Source: Bradyrhizobium sp. WD16
Lineage (GTDB): Bacteria; Pseudomonadota; Alphaproteobacteria; Rhizobiales; Xanthobacteraceae
DNA: 64,000 nucleotides
Direction: 5' to 3'
Assembly: GCF_024181725.1 (NCBI RefSeq)
Contig: NZ_CP028908.1
Coordinates: 744,001-808,000 of the forward strand
The notes beneath the pieces were generated by a model that did not search any database, was not told the DNA's origin, and worked only from the letters and a program-made list of their open reading frames with translations. Position numbers and translations under genes: made by a program. Below, piece by piece: positions 1-9,500 of the stretch (positions within the stretch are counted from its first letter, which is position 1; every line of letters starts with the position of its first letter).

Positions 1-193
1 GGCGCGTCAGGAGGTCGCCGAGTTCCTCGCCGATGGCGATCAGCGGCGAGAGATCCTCGACGTAGCGGCCGGCGAACGGATTCTCGATCACCGCCACCGC
101 GGCGGCGCGGCGGGTCGGCGGCGTGACGTCGCGCCCGGCCTCCTGAAGGGTCTCCTCGACGACGGTGACGATCTTGCGGATCACGGCGCTCAT
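1..193 (-). CDS. DUF1185 amino acid synthesis family protein, C-terminus outside the window
   Basis: Only the first 64 codons are in the window; the gene runs off the left edge. It begins at an ATG that overlaps the stop of the upstream gene in an ATGA. Its N-terminus (VIRKIVTVVEETLQEAGRDV, later NPFAGRYVEDL) is clearly paralogous to the complete neighbour at 190-774, which has VVIRKRQIQIEEIFHEGG and NPYAGRYVEDI. It is the last visible gene of a four-gene operon headed by the 6-hydroxynicotinate reductase-like gene. Family name is from recalled similarity to 'amino acid synthesis family' proteins, whose chemistry is not established; a role in ring opening or hydrolysis in nicotinate breakdown is inference. 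Confidence 0.75.
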   Translation of the reverse strand, partial: MSAVIRKIVTVVEETLQEAGRDVTPPTRRAAAVAVIENPFAGRYVEDLSPLIAIGEELGDLLTR

Positions 194-774
194 CGCAGTC
201 CATCCTCTCCCTTGATCTCGTCGGCCTTCAGCCCGCCGACCCGGGCGTGAATACGCGATCCGGTGGTCATCACCAGCGCCAGCAGGATCTCGTCGGCCCG
301 CGGCGCGTCGGTCATGCCGACCTCCATCGCATCGAAATGCGACCGGACGTATGACGCGTTGACGTGGGTGATCGGCACGTCGAGCCGCGTGCCGGGACCG
401 CCGACCTTCTTGGCCGAGGGCACGATCGCCCTGGCCTCGCCCAGCGCCTCGCGCATGGCGTAGCCGCCGGGGACATGCCACAGCGCGCCGTGCTCGAGCT
501 CGCCCGCGCCGCCGACGATGGCGCCCTTGCCGTAGCCCTGGATCAGCTTCGGATCGCCGCCCAGGGCGTCGACCAGCGCCTTCGCCATGGCGATGCCGAG
601 CGGTTCGAGATCCTTCATGAAGGGCGCGATGTCCTCGACATAGCGGCCGGCATAAGGATTGCGGATCACGGTCAGCGCCGCGCCGCGCTTGAGGGGCACG
701 CTGGCGCGCGGCCCCCCCTCGTGGAAGATTTCCTCGATCTGGATCTGGCGCTTGCGGATGACGACCTCAGGCAT
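190..774 (-). CDS. DUF1185 amino acid synthesis family protein
   Basis: A complete 194-residue protein, the usual size for this family. It has NPYAGRYVEDIAPFMKDLEP near residue 40, a Gly-rich stretch (GYGKGAIVGGAGELEHGALW) near residue 80, and a C-terminal MTTGSRIHARVGG. It is followed by a paralogue with a 4-bp overlap, and its start overlaps the end of the UPF0280 gene by 8 bp, so all four genes are probably translationally coupled. Tandem non-identical paralogues suggest a hetero-oligomer or two steps. The function is unproven. The link to nicotinate degradation rests only on being in one operon with the 6-hydroxynicotinate reductase-like gene and on a shared operator. Confidence 0.8.
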   Translation of the reverse strand: MPEVVIRKRQIQIEEIFHEGGPRASVPLKRGAALTVIRNPYAGRYVEDIAPFMKDLEPLGIAMAKALVDALGGDPKLIQGYGKGAIVGGAGELEHGALWHVPGGYAMREALGEARAIVPSAKKVGGPGTRLDVPITHVNASYVRSHFDAMEVGMTDAPRADEILLALVMTTGSRIHARVGGLKADEIKGEDGLR

Positions 775-1681
775 GCAACGAGCTTTCTTGCGGGATGATG
801 GGGGAAGGATAGACCGCCGGCGCGGCGGTGGCGATGGCGTCGAAGCCGACCGTGCGGCTCTCGCCGCAAAGCCGCAGCGCCGCCGCCTTGATCAGGCCGC
901 GGGCGAGAAGATCGCGCGCCACCGCAGCCCCCGCGGCGAGCGCCTCGGCGATCTCGGCCGGATCGAGAGCGGCCACGGCGCGCGTCACCGGCAGCATGCC
1001 GAGATCGCTGTCGGGCTGCAGCTCGCAGGCTGGCACGCGGCTGACGGCCGGATGCCCCGGCAGGTCGACGGCATTGGCGATCACGGTGGCCGCGGCATCG
1101 GCCGGCGCCGCGGTGGCGGCGAGGACGGTGACCGCATCGGCGATGCCGAGCGAGAAGCTGCGGCCATGGCGGCCGCTGGTGGCGATGCCGCGCACGCCGT
1201 CGCGCGCGCCGATCACCGCGGTCCCGGTCAGGGCAGGACGGTCCGGCCGATCGACGAGACCCACGGTGAATTGCGCACCATCGGCGAGATGCAGCGCGAT
1301 GTCGCCGCCGTTGTTGACATAGGCACGCTCGAGCGGCGCCGCGCCGGCAATCGCCGCGCAGATCTCCTCGGCGACGGCGCCGGCCACCGCCGCCATCGGC
1401 GTGATGAAGATCTCGGCGGCGAACGGCGCCACCGCGGCGTGCATGCGCCGCGCCACCCGCCCGCGCAGCGCGGTCGTCAGGGGTCTTGCCGGCGCGCGCA
1501 GCTCGCCGAGTTCGGCGCAGAGCTCGTCGAGCAGTCCGGTGAAACGCCGCACCGCGGCGGCATAGGCCGCTTCCACGGCATCGCGCCGGCCGCTGGCCTC
1601 GATCACGAGATCGATCGGGCCGTCCTGCAGGTGCAGTCGCCGGCCATCGCCGAGAAAAGCGACCTGCGGAGCGCGGCTCAC
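767..1681 (-). CDS. UPF0280 (ApbE-like) family protein
   Basis: 304 residues starting at a GTG that overlaps the TGA of the preceding gene (GTGA). This is translational coupling, because no separate ribosome site is seen. The protein has the ApbE-like features of UPF0280: PMAAVAGAVAEEI near residue 100, then AYVNNGGDIALHL, GIATSGRHGRSFSLGIADAV and TVIANAVD. ApbE proteins transfer FMN from FAD onto proteins; whether UPF0280 does so is unknown. A flavin or metal-related role supporting the upstream Fe-S reductase is a reasonable inference. A much longer open frame continues upstream of the GTG, but there it overlaps the reductase gene and is a shadow. Confidence 0.8.
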   Translation of the reverse strand: MSRAPQVAFLGDGRRLHLQDGPIDLVIEASGRRDAVEAAYAAAVRRFTGLLDELCAELGELRAPARPLTTALRGRVARRMHAAVAPFAAEIFITPMAAVAGAVAEEICAAIAGAAPLERAYVNNGGDIALHLADGAQFTVGLVDRPDRPALTGTAVIGARDGVRGIATSGRHGRSFSLGIADAVTVLAATAAPADAAATVIANAVDLPGHPAVSRVPACELQPDSDLGMLPVTRAVAALDPAEIAEALAAGAAVARDLLARGLIKAAALRLCGESRTVGFDAIATAAPAVYPSPIIPQESSLHA

Positions 1682-3174
1682 GGCTGCGCCGCCGTTTTGG
1701 TTTTGGCCGCCGGCTCCGCCTCGACCGCCGGGGCGCGTCGCAGGAGTTCGGCCTTGTCCTTGAGCGAGGTGACCGGGCGGACATTCTCCATATGGCCGCC
1801 GAGCGCGGCGTAATCGGACAGCCGCATGGTGAATTCGATCGGCGCCACCAGCGCCGGGGTCGGCACATAGCCGAAGGCGCCCTGCGGCACCTCCGTCACA
1901 TCCACCATGAAGGTGATGCCGCCGCCGGGCCAGACATAGACCGGCGCGCCGCCGCTCGTCACCCTGGTCAGCGCATCCTTGACCGAGCGCGTCAGGCGGA
2001 CCGGATTGTCGGTGACGCCCGAGCGCAGCGAGCCGCCGGCGCCGCCCATGAACAACACGGTGCACAGCGCCGGCTCGCAATTCTCGCGGATGCGCTCGAC
2101 GGACAGCACCAGCGCTTCCGGCAGCGGCTTTTCGACGGGATGCAGCGCCTCGTCGAGCTCGAAATAGGCGTAATGCTCGCCGGTGGTCGAGACCATCAGC
2201 AGGCGCAGGCCCGGCCTGGCATTCCTCGGATCGAACGGCCCGAGGATCGCGAGCGGATCGGTGATGTTGGTGCCGCCCCAGCCGGTGCCCGGCTCGGCCA
2301 CCTGGAAATAGCGGCCGGGCGTCGAGCGCCGGCCCTTCATCTTGATCCCGGTCTCGGGAATATCGAGCAGCTTGCCGGCCTGATGCTCCGACAGCACGCC
2401 GGTGATGTGATCGTCGACCACCACCACCTCGTCGACCTTGCCGAGCCATTGCTTGGCGAACATGCCGATGGTGGCCGAGCCGCAGCCGACACGCATGCGC
2501 TCTTCCGGCTCGCCATTGACGATCGGCGGCTTGCCGGCCTGCACCACCACGGTGGCGCCGCCGTCGATGGCGAGCTCGACGGCCTTGCCGTTGGAAAGGT
2601 CCATCAGGACGTCGCAGGTGACGCGGCCTTCCTTCTTGGTGCCGCCGGTGAGGTGATGGACGCCGCCCAGCGACAGCATCTGCGAACCGTATTCGCTGGT
2701 GATGACGAGGCCGACCGCCTCGCCCTGGGCGCGCACCGTCGCCGCCTCCGGGCCGAGATAGCGGTCGGTGTCGATCTTCACCTTGACGCCGCAGTAGCTG
2801 AAGATGCCTTCGGTCACGACCGTGACCATGTCGACGCCGTCGATCTCGGAGGAGACGATAAAAGGCGCCGGCTTGTAGTCGGGATAGGTGGTGCCGGCGC
2901 CGATCGCGGTGACGAAGACCTTGTCCTGGCCGACGATCTTGCCGTCCCAGTCGCCGACCCGCTGGAACGGGACGATCTTGCCGCCGTGCGACAGCGTGCG
3001 CTCGAGCAGCACATGGGGGTCGACGCGGATCAGTTCGCCGTCGCGATTGGCGTAGCGATCGCAGGCGCCGGTGGCTCCGGGACGGATGTAGCACATCACC
3101 GGGCAGGCATCGCAGCGGATCTTGTCGCTGCCGGCCGCGCCGTCCGCGGGAGCCTGGCTTGCGTCATTCGACAT
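1678..3174 (-). CDS. 6-hydroxynicotinate reductase-like Fe-S protein
   Basis: About 498 residues. The N-terminus carries Cys21, Cys24, Cys28 and Cys38 (CDACPVMC then GAC), suiting an Fe-S cluster, followed by PGATGACDRY. From recalled similarity it belongs to the 6-hydroxynicotinate reductase group, which reduces 6-hydroxynicotinate to 1,4,5,6-tetrahydro-6-oxonicotinate in the reductive nicotinate pathway. I chose the ATG at 3174 because a GGAT sits 8-11 bases upstream; an in-frame ATG at 3183 (501 residues) is also possible. It heads the operon with UPF0280 and two DUF1185 genes. A perfect TTCGTATACGAA core lies about 70 bp upstream and matches the site before the nicotinate dehydrogenase genes. 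Substrate is inferred, not shown. Confidence 0.75.
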   Translation of the reverse strand: MSNDASQAPADGAAGSDKIRCDACPVMCYIRPGATGACDRYANRDGELIRVDPHVLLERTLSHGGKIVPFQRVGDWDGKIVGQDKVFVTAIGAGTTYPDYKPAPFIVSSEIDGVDMVTVVTEGIFSYCGVKVKIDTDRYLGPEAATVRAQGEAVGLVITSEYGSQMLSLGGVHHLTGGTKKEGRVTCDVLMDLSNGKAVELAIDGGATVVVQAGKPPIVNGEPEERMRVGCGSATIGMFAKQWLGKVDEVVVVDDHITGVLSEHQAGKLLDIPETGIKMKGRRSTPGRYFQVAEPGTGWGGTNITDPLAILGPFDPRNARPGLRLLMVSTTGEHYAYFELDEALHPVEKPLPEALVLSVERIRENCEPALCTVLFMGGAGGSLRSGVTDNPVRLTRSVKDALTRVTSGGAPVYVWPGGGITFMVDVTEVPQGAFGYVPTPALVAPIEFTMRLSDYAALGGHMENVRPVTSLKDKAELLRRAPAVEAEPAAKTKTAAQP

Positions 3175-3242
3175 GAACGTCATCCAATCATCGCGCCGGG
3201 ATCGACCGGGCCGCGCCGCGCGACCGCCGCGCGCCGGCGCAC

Positions 3243-3260
3243 TCGTTCGTATACGAATGA
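3243..3260. promoter_or_regulatory. Palindromic operator upstream of the 6-hydroxynicotinate reductase operon
   Basis: TCGTTCGTATACGAATGA is an 18-bp palindrome with one mismatched pair around a perfect 12-bp core, TTCGTATACGAA. It lies about 70 bp upstream of the reductase start. The same pattern, TTYGTATACRAA, recurs at 5980-5995 before nicA. Sites of the form TTGTATACAA are typical of GntR-family repressors, so a GntR-type regulator outside the window is the best guess. Regulator identity is inference. Confidence 0.6.
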
Positions 3261-3436
3261 TCTTGCGCAGGGCCCGGGAGACTGTCAAGCGCGGCCGCGG
3301 CGTCTGGCGAGGCAATGCAAATTAAACTCGCAGTTGCCTAGCCGACCTGTCGCGAAATTGTGCAAAGCAGCGACATGCTGCGGCGCGCCGATACCGTTCG
3401 GCGCGGCAGCGCAGCAGACGCGATGCCGGAAGGGGC

Positions 3437-3461
3437 AGGCCATTGCGAGACGCCGCACTAG
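3437..3461. repeat. Degenerate half of a CTAG-bounded type A palindrome
   Basis: The stretch AGGCCATTGCGAGACGCCGC followed by ACTAG matches the right half of the type A element (AGGCAATTGCGAGACGCCACACTAG) with two changes. No clean left half is found; a weak TCGCGAAATTGTGC about 90 bp upstream may be a decayed partner. The terminal CTAG supplies the TAG stop of the small open frame at 3458-3550. Confidence 0.6.
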
Positions 3462-3550
3462 CAGTCGGAATAGCCGTCGCAGGGATACATCACGGGCATC
3501 ACGAAGATCGCGACCGCGAGCAGCAACACGACAAAATGGAGCACCATCAT
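3458..3550 (-). CDS. Small single-pass membrane protein, 30 residues (tentative)
   Basis: ATGATG start, with GAGCGAT just upstream as a weak ribosome site. The product begins MMVLHFVVLLLAVAIFVMPV and ends in a short polar tail with two cysteines (PCDGYSDC). That is one hydrophobic segment of about 20 residues with a Cys-containing end. It is isolated between the reductase operon and the idonate dehydrogenase gene. Its TAG stop comes from the CTAG end of a degenerate intergenic repeat, as for four other genes in this window, which mildly supports it being real. No function is recognised, and it could be a chance open frame. Confidence 0.4.
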   Translation of the reverse strand: MMVLHFVVLLLAVAIFVMPVMYPCDGYSDC

Positions 3551-3819
3551 GGATCGCTCGCTGTCTGAACAGACCGGGCCACCGCGACTCTCATTCAGTT
3601 GAAAATTGCGGCGCTCCGGTTTCGCTCGTCCTACGTACCTTCTTGGCAAATAGGATCACCCGCGCCCCGTTCCCTGCGTCCCATTGCCGCGTTCGCCGGC
3701 ACCGGCAGGCGCGATCGAGCGCCACGTCCATATTTGTCCTGATGCGCTCAACGGCGCCCGGAATCCGTTGTTCCAGCGTGGCCCGGCTCGATCGATGCTG
3801 CAGCCGCGAACGTGCCGCG

Positions 3820-4863
3820 TCAGAAGGCGATCTGCACCTTCATCGAGCGACTTCGGTCGCCGGCGATCTCGAAGGCGGCGACGGCGTCGTCGATCGGATA
3901 GATGCCCGTGAGCAGCGGCTCGACATCGACGCGCCTGGAATTGATGAGATCGACCGCGAGGCCGAACTCCTCGTGAAAGCGGAAGGTGCCGCGCATCTCG
4001 ATTTCCTTGGCCACCACCACGTTCTGCGGAATGGAGATGTCGCCGCCGAGCCCGAGCTGGACGAAGACGCCGCGCGGCCGCAGCACGTCGAGGGCGCCGC
4101 GCACCGCCCGCTCGTTGCCCGAGGCCTCGAACACCACGTCGAAGGAGCCCTTGCCTGCTCCATAGGCGGCGAGCGCCGCCGGGTCGCTCGCCACATTGAT
4201 GGTGCGGTCGGCGCCGACCGCCAGCGCCTTGGCGAGCACGCCGTCCATGACATCGGTCACGACGATCTCGCGCGCGCCATGGGCCCGCGCCGCAACGACG
4301 CACAGCGCCCCGATCGGGCCGCAGCCGGTGACCAGGACCCGCTTGCCGAGCAGCGAGCCGGCCCGGTTGACGGCATGCAAGGTGACGGCGAAAGGCTCGG
4401 CGAAGGCGGCGATGTGGGGCGAGACGTGGTCGGCGACCTTGTGGCACTGCCAGCTTTCGGCCACCAGGCGCTGGCGGAAGGCGCCCTGGATGTGCGGCAT
4501 CGGCATGGCGCTGCCGTAGAAGCGCATGTTCAGGCACTGGTTCTGCTGGCCGCGCTGGCAATATTCGCAAGCGCCGCAGGGCCGGCTGGGCGACACGGCG
4601 ACGCGCTCGCCCACGGCGAAGCCGGCGACGCCGGCGCCGAGCGCGACGATCCGGCCGGCGACCTCGTGACCGAGCACCATGGGCTGGCGCACCCGCACCG
4701 TGCCGAAACCGCCGTGATTGTAATAATGCAGGTCGGAGCCGCAGATGCCGCCGGCCTCGATCGCGATCTCCACCTGGCCGGGGCCGGCGGTCTCGGCCTC
4801 CGAGCCTTCGATCCGCAGATCCTTGGCGGCGTGAATGACGATGGATTTCATGGCCGATGTCAT
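3820..4863 (-). CDS. idnD: L-idonate 5-dehydrogenase (zinc alcohol dehydrogenase family)
   Basis: 347 residues, start at 4863 set by GGAGG seven bases upstream. Medium-chain zinc dehydrogenase pattern: catalytic-zinc region GGICGSDLHYY and GHEVAGRIVALGAGV, structural-zinc cysteines in CGACEYCQRGQQNQC, and a Rossmann motif VTGCGPIGALCVVAAR. It should oxidise L-idonate to 5-keto-D-gluconate with NAD(P). It is divergent from a gluconate 5-dehydrogenase-type SDR, which would carry out the next step (5-ketogluconate to gluconate), so the pair makes biochemical sense. Sorbitol or other polyol dehydrogenase activity cannot be excluded from sequence alone. Confidence 0.85.
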   Translation of the reverse strand: MTSAMKSIVIHAAKDLRIEGSEAETAGPGQVEIAIEAGGICGSDLHYYNHGGFGTVRVRQPMVLGHEVAGRIVALGAGVAGFAVGERVAVSPSRPCGACEYCQRGQQNQCLNMRFYGSAMPMPHIQGAFRQRLVAESWQCHKVADHVSPHIAAFAEPFAVTLHAVNRAGSLLGKRVLVTGCGPIGALCVVAARAHGAREIVVTDVMDGVLAKALAVGADRTINVASDPAALAAYGAGKGSFDVVFEASGNERAVRGALDVLRPRGVFVQLGLGGDISIPQNVVVAKEIEMRGTFRFHEEFGLAVDLINSRRVDVEPLLTGIYPIDDAVAAFEIAGDRSRSMKVQIAF

Positions 4864-5044
4864 TGGGCATCCTCCGACCGGCGCGGATCGTTTCCTCGCC
4901 CGCTCGCCGTGTGCGGCGTGCTTAGGTGGCAGCCTTTCGGCCGTCAAGGCGGCGCGATCACCGTGACACAGCCGTCCGGCTTGCAATGCCCGGCGCGACG
5001 GGCGACACCTTGTCCAGAACAGTCGAAGAATGGGAGGAATTGCC

Positions 5045-5809
5045 GTGACGTCCTTGTTCGATCTCAGCGGCCGGCGCGCCCTCGTCACCGGTTCGAGCCA
5101 GGGCATCGGGCTGGCGCTGGCGCGCGGCCTCGCCCGCCACGGCGCCTCGATCGTCCTCAACGGCCGCTCGGTGGAGAAGGTCGAGGCCGCGGTCGAAGCC
5201 CTCGCCGCCGACGGCCATGCCGCCCGCAGCGCGGCGTTCGACGTCACGCGCCAGGGCGATGTCGCCACGGCAATCGACCGGATCGAGGCCGAGATCGGCG
5301 CCATCGACATCCTGGTCAACAATGCCGGCGTGCAGTTTCGCGCGCCGCTGGAGGATTTTCCGGCCGAGCGCTGGGAAGAACTGCTGCGCACCAACATCTC
5401 CAGCGTGTTCTATGTCGGCCAGGCGGTGGCCCGGCACATGATCAGGCGCGGCCGCGGCAAGATCATCAACATCGCCTCGGTGCAGAGCGAACTGGCGCGC
5501 CCCTCGATCGCGCCCTACACCGCCACCAAGGGCGCCGTGCGCAACCTGACCCGCGGCATGTGCACCGACTGGGCGAAATACGGGCTGCAGGTCAATGCGA
5601 TCGCGCCCGGCTATTTCAAGACGCCGCTGAACAAGGCGCTGGTCGAGGACGCGGAATTCTCCGCCTGGCTCGCCAAGCGCACGCCGGCCGGCCGCTGGGG
5701 CGACGTCGAGGAACTGGTCGGGGCCGCGGTGTTCCTCGCCGGCGACGCCTCGTCCTTCGTCAACGGACACACTCTATATGTCGACGGCGGCATCACCGTG
5801 AGCCTGTGA
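5045..5809 (+). CDS. SDR oxidoreductase, gluconate 5-dehydrogenase-like
   Basis: 254 residues. I start at the GTG at 5045 because GGGAGGAATTGCC provides a ribosome site seven bases upstream; an in-frame ATG at 5030 lies on top of that site. Classical short-chain dehydrogenase: TGSSQGIG cofactor loop near residue 15, NNAG, catalytic Ser in NIASVQS, YTATKG with the Tyr-Lys pair, and a C-terminal YVDGGITVSL. The overall pattern matches gluconate 5-dehydrogenase, which reduces 5-keto-D-gluconate to D-gluconate. It is divergent from the idonate dehydrogenase gene, with 181 bp between them. Confidence 0.8.
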   Translation: MTSLFDLSGRRALVTGSSQGIGLALARGLARHGASIVLNGRSVEKVEAAVEALAADGHAARSAAFDVTRQGDVATAIDRIEAEIGAIDILVNNAGVQFRAPLEDFPAERWEELLRTNISSVFYVGQAVARHMIRRGRGKIINIASVQSELARPSIAPYTATKGAVRNLTRGMCTDWAKYGLQVNAIAPGYFKTPLNKALVEDAEFSAWLAKRTPAGRWGDVEELVGAAVFLAGDASSFVNGHTLYVDGGITVSL

Positions 5810-5979
5810 GCGAGTAGTCGGCGAGCGGTGTGCGAGCTGGCACGGCTGCGTCTCGCCAGCGCCGCGCTCGGATCATTGCCTGATCGGCCGGCGCGCTCGC
5901 CGCACGGCCCGTGTCAAATCGACCGATCGTGGCGCCCCTGGCCCGCATCTTGCTAACCGGTCGGCGCCTAAAGCTTGCA

Positions 5980-5995
5980 CGTTTGTATACAAACG
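5980..5995. promoter_or_regulatory. Palindromic operator upstream of nicA
   Basis: CGTTTGTATACAAACG is a perfect 16-bp palindrome 50 bp before the nicA start. Its core, TTTGTATACAAA, matches the operator at 3243-3260 in ten of twelve positions. The shared site and the biochemical link between the two operons suggest one regulator for both. Confidence 0.65.
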
Positions 5996-6044
5996 GTATC
6001 GTCGCCGCGAGCTCACTCAAGGCCAGGGACCGTCCGCCGCCGCC

Positions 6045-6530
6045 ATGCCAGCCAAACCCACGCCCTCCGTGCTGCGCCTCACGGTCAACGGCCGCAGCCA
6101 TGACGTCACGGCGGCGCCGGAGACGCCGCTGATCTACATCCTGCGCAACGACCTCGGCCTCAACGGCCCGAAATTCGGCTGCGGGCTCGGCGAATGCGGC
6201 GCCTGCACCGTGCTGATCGACGGCGTCGCCGCGCGATCCTGCGTCATTCCGGCCGGCGCCTGCACCGGCCGCGCCATCGTCACCCTCGAAGGCCTCGGCG
6301 GCCGCGACAATCCCGATCCGGTGCAGCAGGCCTTCATCGACGAGCAGGCGGCGCAGTGCGGCTACTGCCTCAATGGTATGATCATGACCGCGAAAGCGCT
6401 GCTGACGCGCAATCCCCATCCCACCGAGACGGAGATCGCCGAGGCGCTGCGCTACAATCTGTGCCGCTGCGGCACCCATGTGGAAATCCTGCGCGCGGTG
6501 CTGCGGGCCGCTGGAGGGAGCGCCGCATGA
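6045..6530 (+). CDS. nicA: Nicotinate dehydrogenase, [2Fe-2S] small subunit
   Basis: 161 residues, the normal size for the Fe-S subunit of the xanthine dehydrogenase family. Plant-type ferredoxin cysteines are at 46, 51, 54 and 66 (CGLGECGAC then RSC). The second cluster uses Cys105, 108, 140 and 142 (QCGYC, NLCRCG). It passes electrons from the molybdopterin subunit to the cytochrome c domains of the next gene, nicB, which overlaps it by 4 bp (ATGA). The large subunit's NicB-type layout identifies the pair as nicotinate dehydrogenase, hydroxylating nicotinate at C6. Isoquinoline or aldehyde oxidoreductases share this fold and are the alternatives. Confidence 0.85.
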   Translation: MPAKPTPSVLRLTVNGRSHDVTAAPETPLIYILRNDLGLNGPKFGCGLGECGACTVLIDGVAARSCVIPAGACTGRAIVTLEGLGGRDNPDPVQQAFIDEQAAQCGYCLNGMIMTAKALLTRNPHPTETEIAEALRYNLCRCGTHVEILRAVLRAAGGSAA

Positions 6531-9500
6531 GCGAGGAAAAGGCGACGACTGCCATGACCGGAAACTCCGGCTCGCTCACCGGCGGTTCACTCACCATCGT
6601 CCGCACCACCGCGACCGGTGCAAGCGACATCTTCCTCGTGGTGCGCGCCGACGGCACCGTGGAAGCCTATAACGGCCATGTCGACCTCGGCACCGGCATC
6701 CGCACGTCGCTCGCCCAGATCGTTGCCGAGGAGCTCGATGTCGGCCTCGCCCGCGTCAACATGGTGCTCGGCGATACCGCGCGGGTGCCGAACCAGGGCG
6801 CGACCATCGCCAGCGAGACCATCCAGATCACCGCGGTGCCGCTGCGCAAGGCGGCGGCGCAGGCGCGCCATGCCCTGCTCGCCCGCGCCGGCGCCCTGCT
6901 CGATGAGCCGGCGGCGCAGCTCAGCGTCGATGACGGCCTGATCCGCGGCCAGGGCAACCGCACCGTCAGCTATGGCGAGGCGATCGGCGGCGAAACCATG
7001 CGCCTCGAGCTTGCCGACGAGGTCGCGGTCAAGCCGGTCGAACAGTATCGCATCGTCGGCCAGGCCGTGCCGCGCGTCGATATCCCGGCCAAGGCCACCG
7101 GCGAATGGGTCTATGTCCACGACGTCCGCGTGCCCGGCATGCTGCACGGCCGCGTCGTGCGGCCGCCCTATGCCGGGGTCGATGCCGGCGACTTCGTCGG
7201 CACCAGCCTGATCGCCGTCGACGAAGCCTCGGTCAGTCACATCGCCGGCCTCGTCGCCGTGGTGCGGATCGCCGATTTCGTCGGCGTCGTCACCGAGCGC
7301 GAGGAGGACGCGGTGCGCGCCGCCGAGGCGCTGCGCGTGTCGTGGAAACCGACGCCGAGCATTCCGGACGTCACCGATATCGCGACGGCGCTGCGCGCCA
7401 ATCCCTCGACGCCGCGCAAGCTGCTCGACCAGGGCGACGTCGACACCGCCCTCGCCGCCGCGGCGACGCGGATGACCCGCACCTATGTCTGGCCCTATCA
7501 CATGCACGCCTCGATCGGGCCATCCTGCGCCGTCGCCGACGTGCGCGACGATGGCATCCGGGTCTGGTCGGGCACCCAGAACCCGCACATCCTGCGCGCC
7601 GATCTCGCTTTGCTCACCGGCCGGAGCGAAGCCGGCATCGACGTGGTGCGAATGGAGGCCGCCGGCTGCTACGGACGCAACTGCGCCGACGACGTCACCG
7701 CCGACGCGGTGCTGCTGTCGCGCGCCGTCGGCCGGCCGGTGCGGGTGCAGCTGACCCGCGCCCAGGAGCACCAGTGGGAGCCGAAAGGCACCGCCCAGTT
7801 GATGGATGTCGACGGCGGCCTCGATGCGCAGGGCGGCGTCGCCGCCTACGACTTCGCCACGCGCTATCCCTCCAACGGCGCGCCGACGCTGGCGCTGCTG
7901 CTGACCGGCACCATTGCGCCGGTGCCGGCGGTGTTCGAGATGGGCGATCGCACCGCGATCCCGCCTTACGCCTACGACAACATGCGCGTCGTCGCCCACG
8001 ACATGCCGCCGATCGTGCGCGCGGCCTGGCTGCGCGGCGTCTCGGCGCTGCCCAACACCTTCGCCCATGAATCCTATATCGACGAACTCGCCACCGCGGC
8101 CGGCGTCGATCCGATCGAGTACCGGCTGCGCTATCTCAAGGATCCGCGCGCCGTCGATCTCGTCCGCGCCGTGGCCGAGCGCGCCAACTGGCAGCCGCGG
8201 CCGCAGTGGCAGCCGAAAGCGGCCGAGGGCGACATCCTGCGCGGCCGCGGCTTCGCCTATGCGCTCTACGTCCACAGCAAGTTTCCCGGCTACGGCGCGG
8301 CGTGGTCGGCCTGGATCACCGACGTCGCGGTCAACAAGACCACCGGCGACGTCAGCGTCGTGCGGGTGGTGGCGGGCCAGGACTCCGGACTGATGATCAA
8401 CCCCGAAGGGGTGAGGCACCAGATCCACGGCAACGTCATCCAGTCGACCAGCCGGGCGCTGAAGGAAGAAGTCACGTTCGACCGCATCGGCGTCGCCAGC
8501 AAGGAATGGGGCGCCTATCCGATCATCACCTTCCCCGAGGTGCCGAAGATCGACGTATTGATGCTGCCGCGCGACGACCAGCCGCCGCTCGGCGTCGGCG
8601 AATCCGCCTCGGTGCCGAGCGCGGCCGCCATCGCCAATGCGATCTTCGACGCCACCGGCGTGCGCTTCCGCGAGCTGCCCTTCACGCCGGAGCGGATCCG
8701 GGCGGGCCTCGAGGCGGCGCAGATCGCGCCGCCGGCGCGCCGGCGGCGCGGCTTGTTCGCGGGCCTCGGCGCCGCCTGCGCCGCGATCGCCGGCCTCGTC
8801 GTCACCGCCATGCCGTGGCGGCCGGCGATCGCGCCGGTCGAGAAGCCCGATGCTTCGATCTATACCGCCGCCACCATCGCCCGCGGCGCCCAGCTCGCCG
8901 CGCTCGGCGCCTGCGCGGTTTGCCACACCGCCGAGGACGGCACGGTCAATGCCGGCGGCCGGCCGCTCGAGACACCCTTCGGCGTCATCTACAGCACCAA
9001 CATCACCCCCGATCCGAAGACCGGACTGGGCGCCTGGTCCTACCCCGCGTTCGAGCGCGCCATGCGCGAGGGCATTCACCGCGACGGCCGCCATCTCTAT
9101 CCGGCCTTTCCCTACAACCATTTCGCGGCGACGACCGACGCCGACCTGCAGGCGCTCTATGCCTATCTGATGGCCCAGCCGGCGGTGCACGCGCCGGCGC
9201 GCGATCACGAGCTTGCCTTCCCGTTCAATCTTCGCCCGCTGCTCGCCGGCTGGAACCTGCTGTTTCACCGCGGCGCCGCCTTCGCCGCCGATCCGGCGCG
9301 CTCGGCGCAGTGGAATCGCGGCGCCTATCTGGTCGAAGGCCTCGGTCATTGCGGCGCCTGCCACACCCCGCGCAACGCGCTCGGCGCCGAGCAGCGGCGC
9401 GTCCGGCTCGCCGGCGGTTTCGCCGAAGGCTGGGAGGCGCCGGCGCTGACCGCGCTGTCGCGCGCGCCGATCCCATGGAGCGAGGACGAGCTGTTCGCCT

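Noticed and set aside
1792-5817. Very long plus-strand open frame antisense to the reductase and idonate dehydrogenase genes
   Set aside because: It lies opposite well-supported genes, its translation is Arg/Ala/Gly-rich without any family motif, and it also runs through the intergenic region. High GC makes such shadow frames long.
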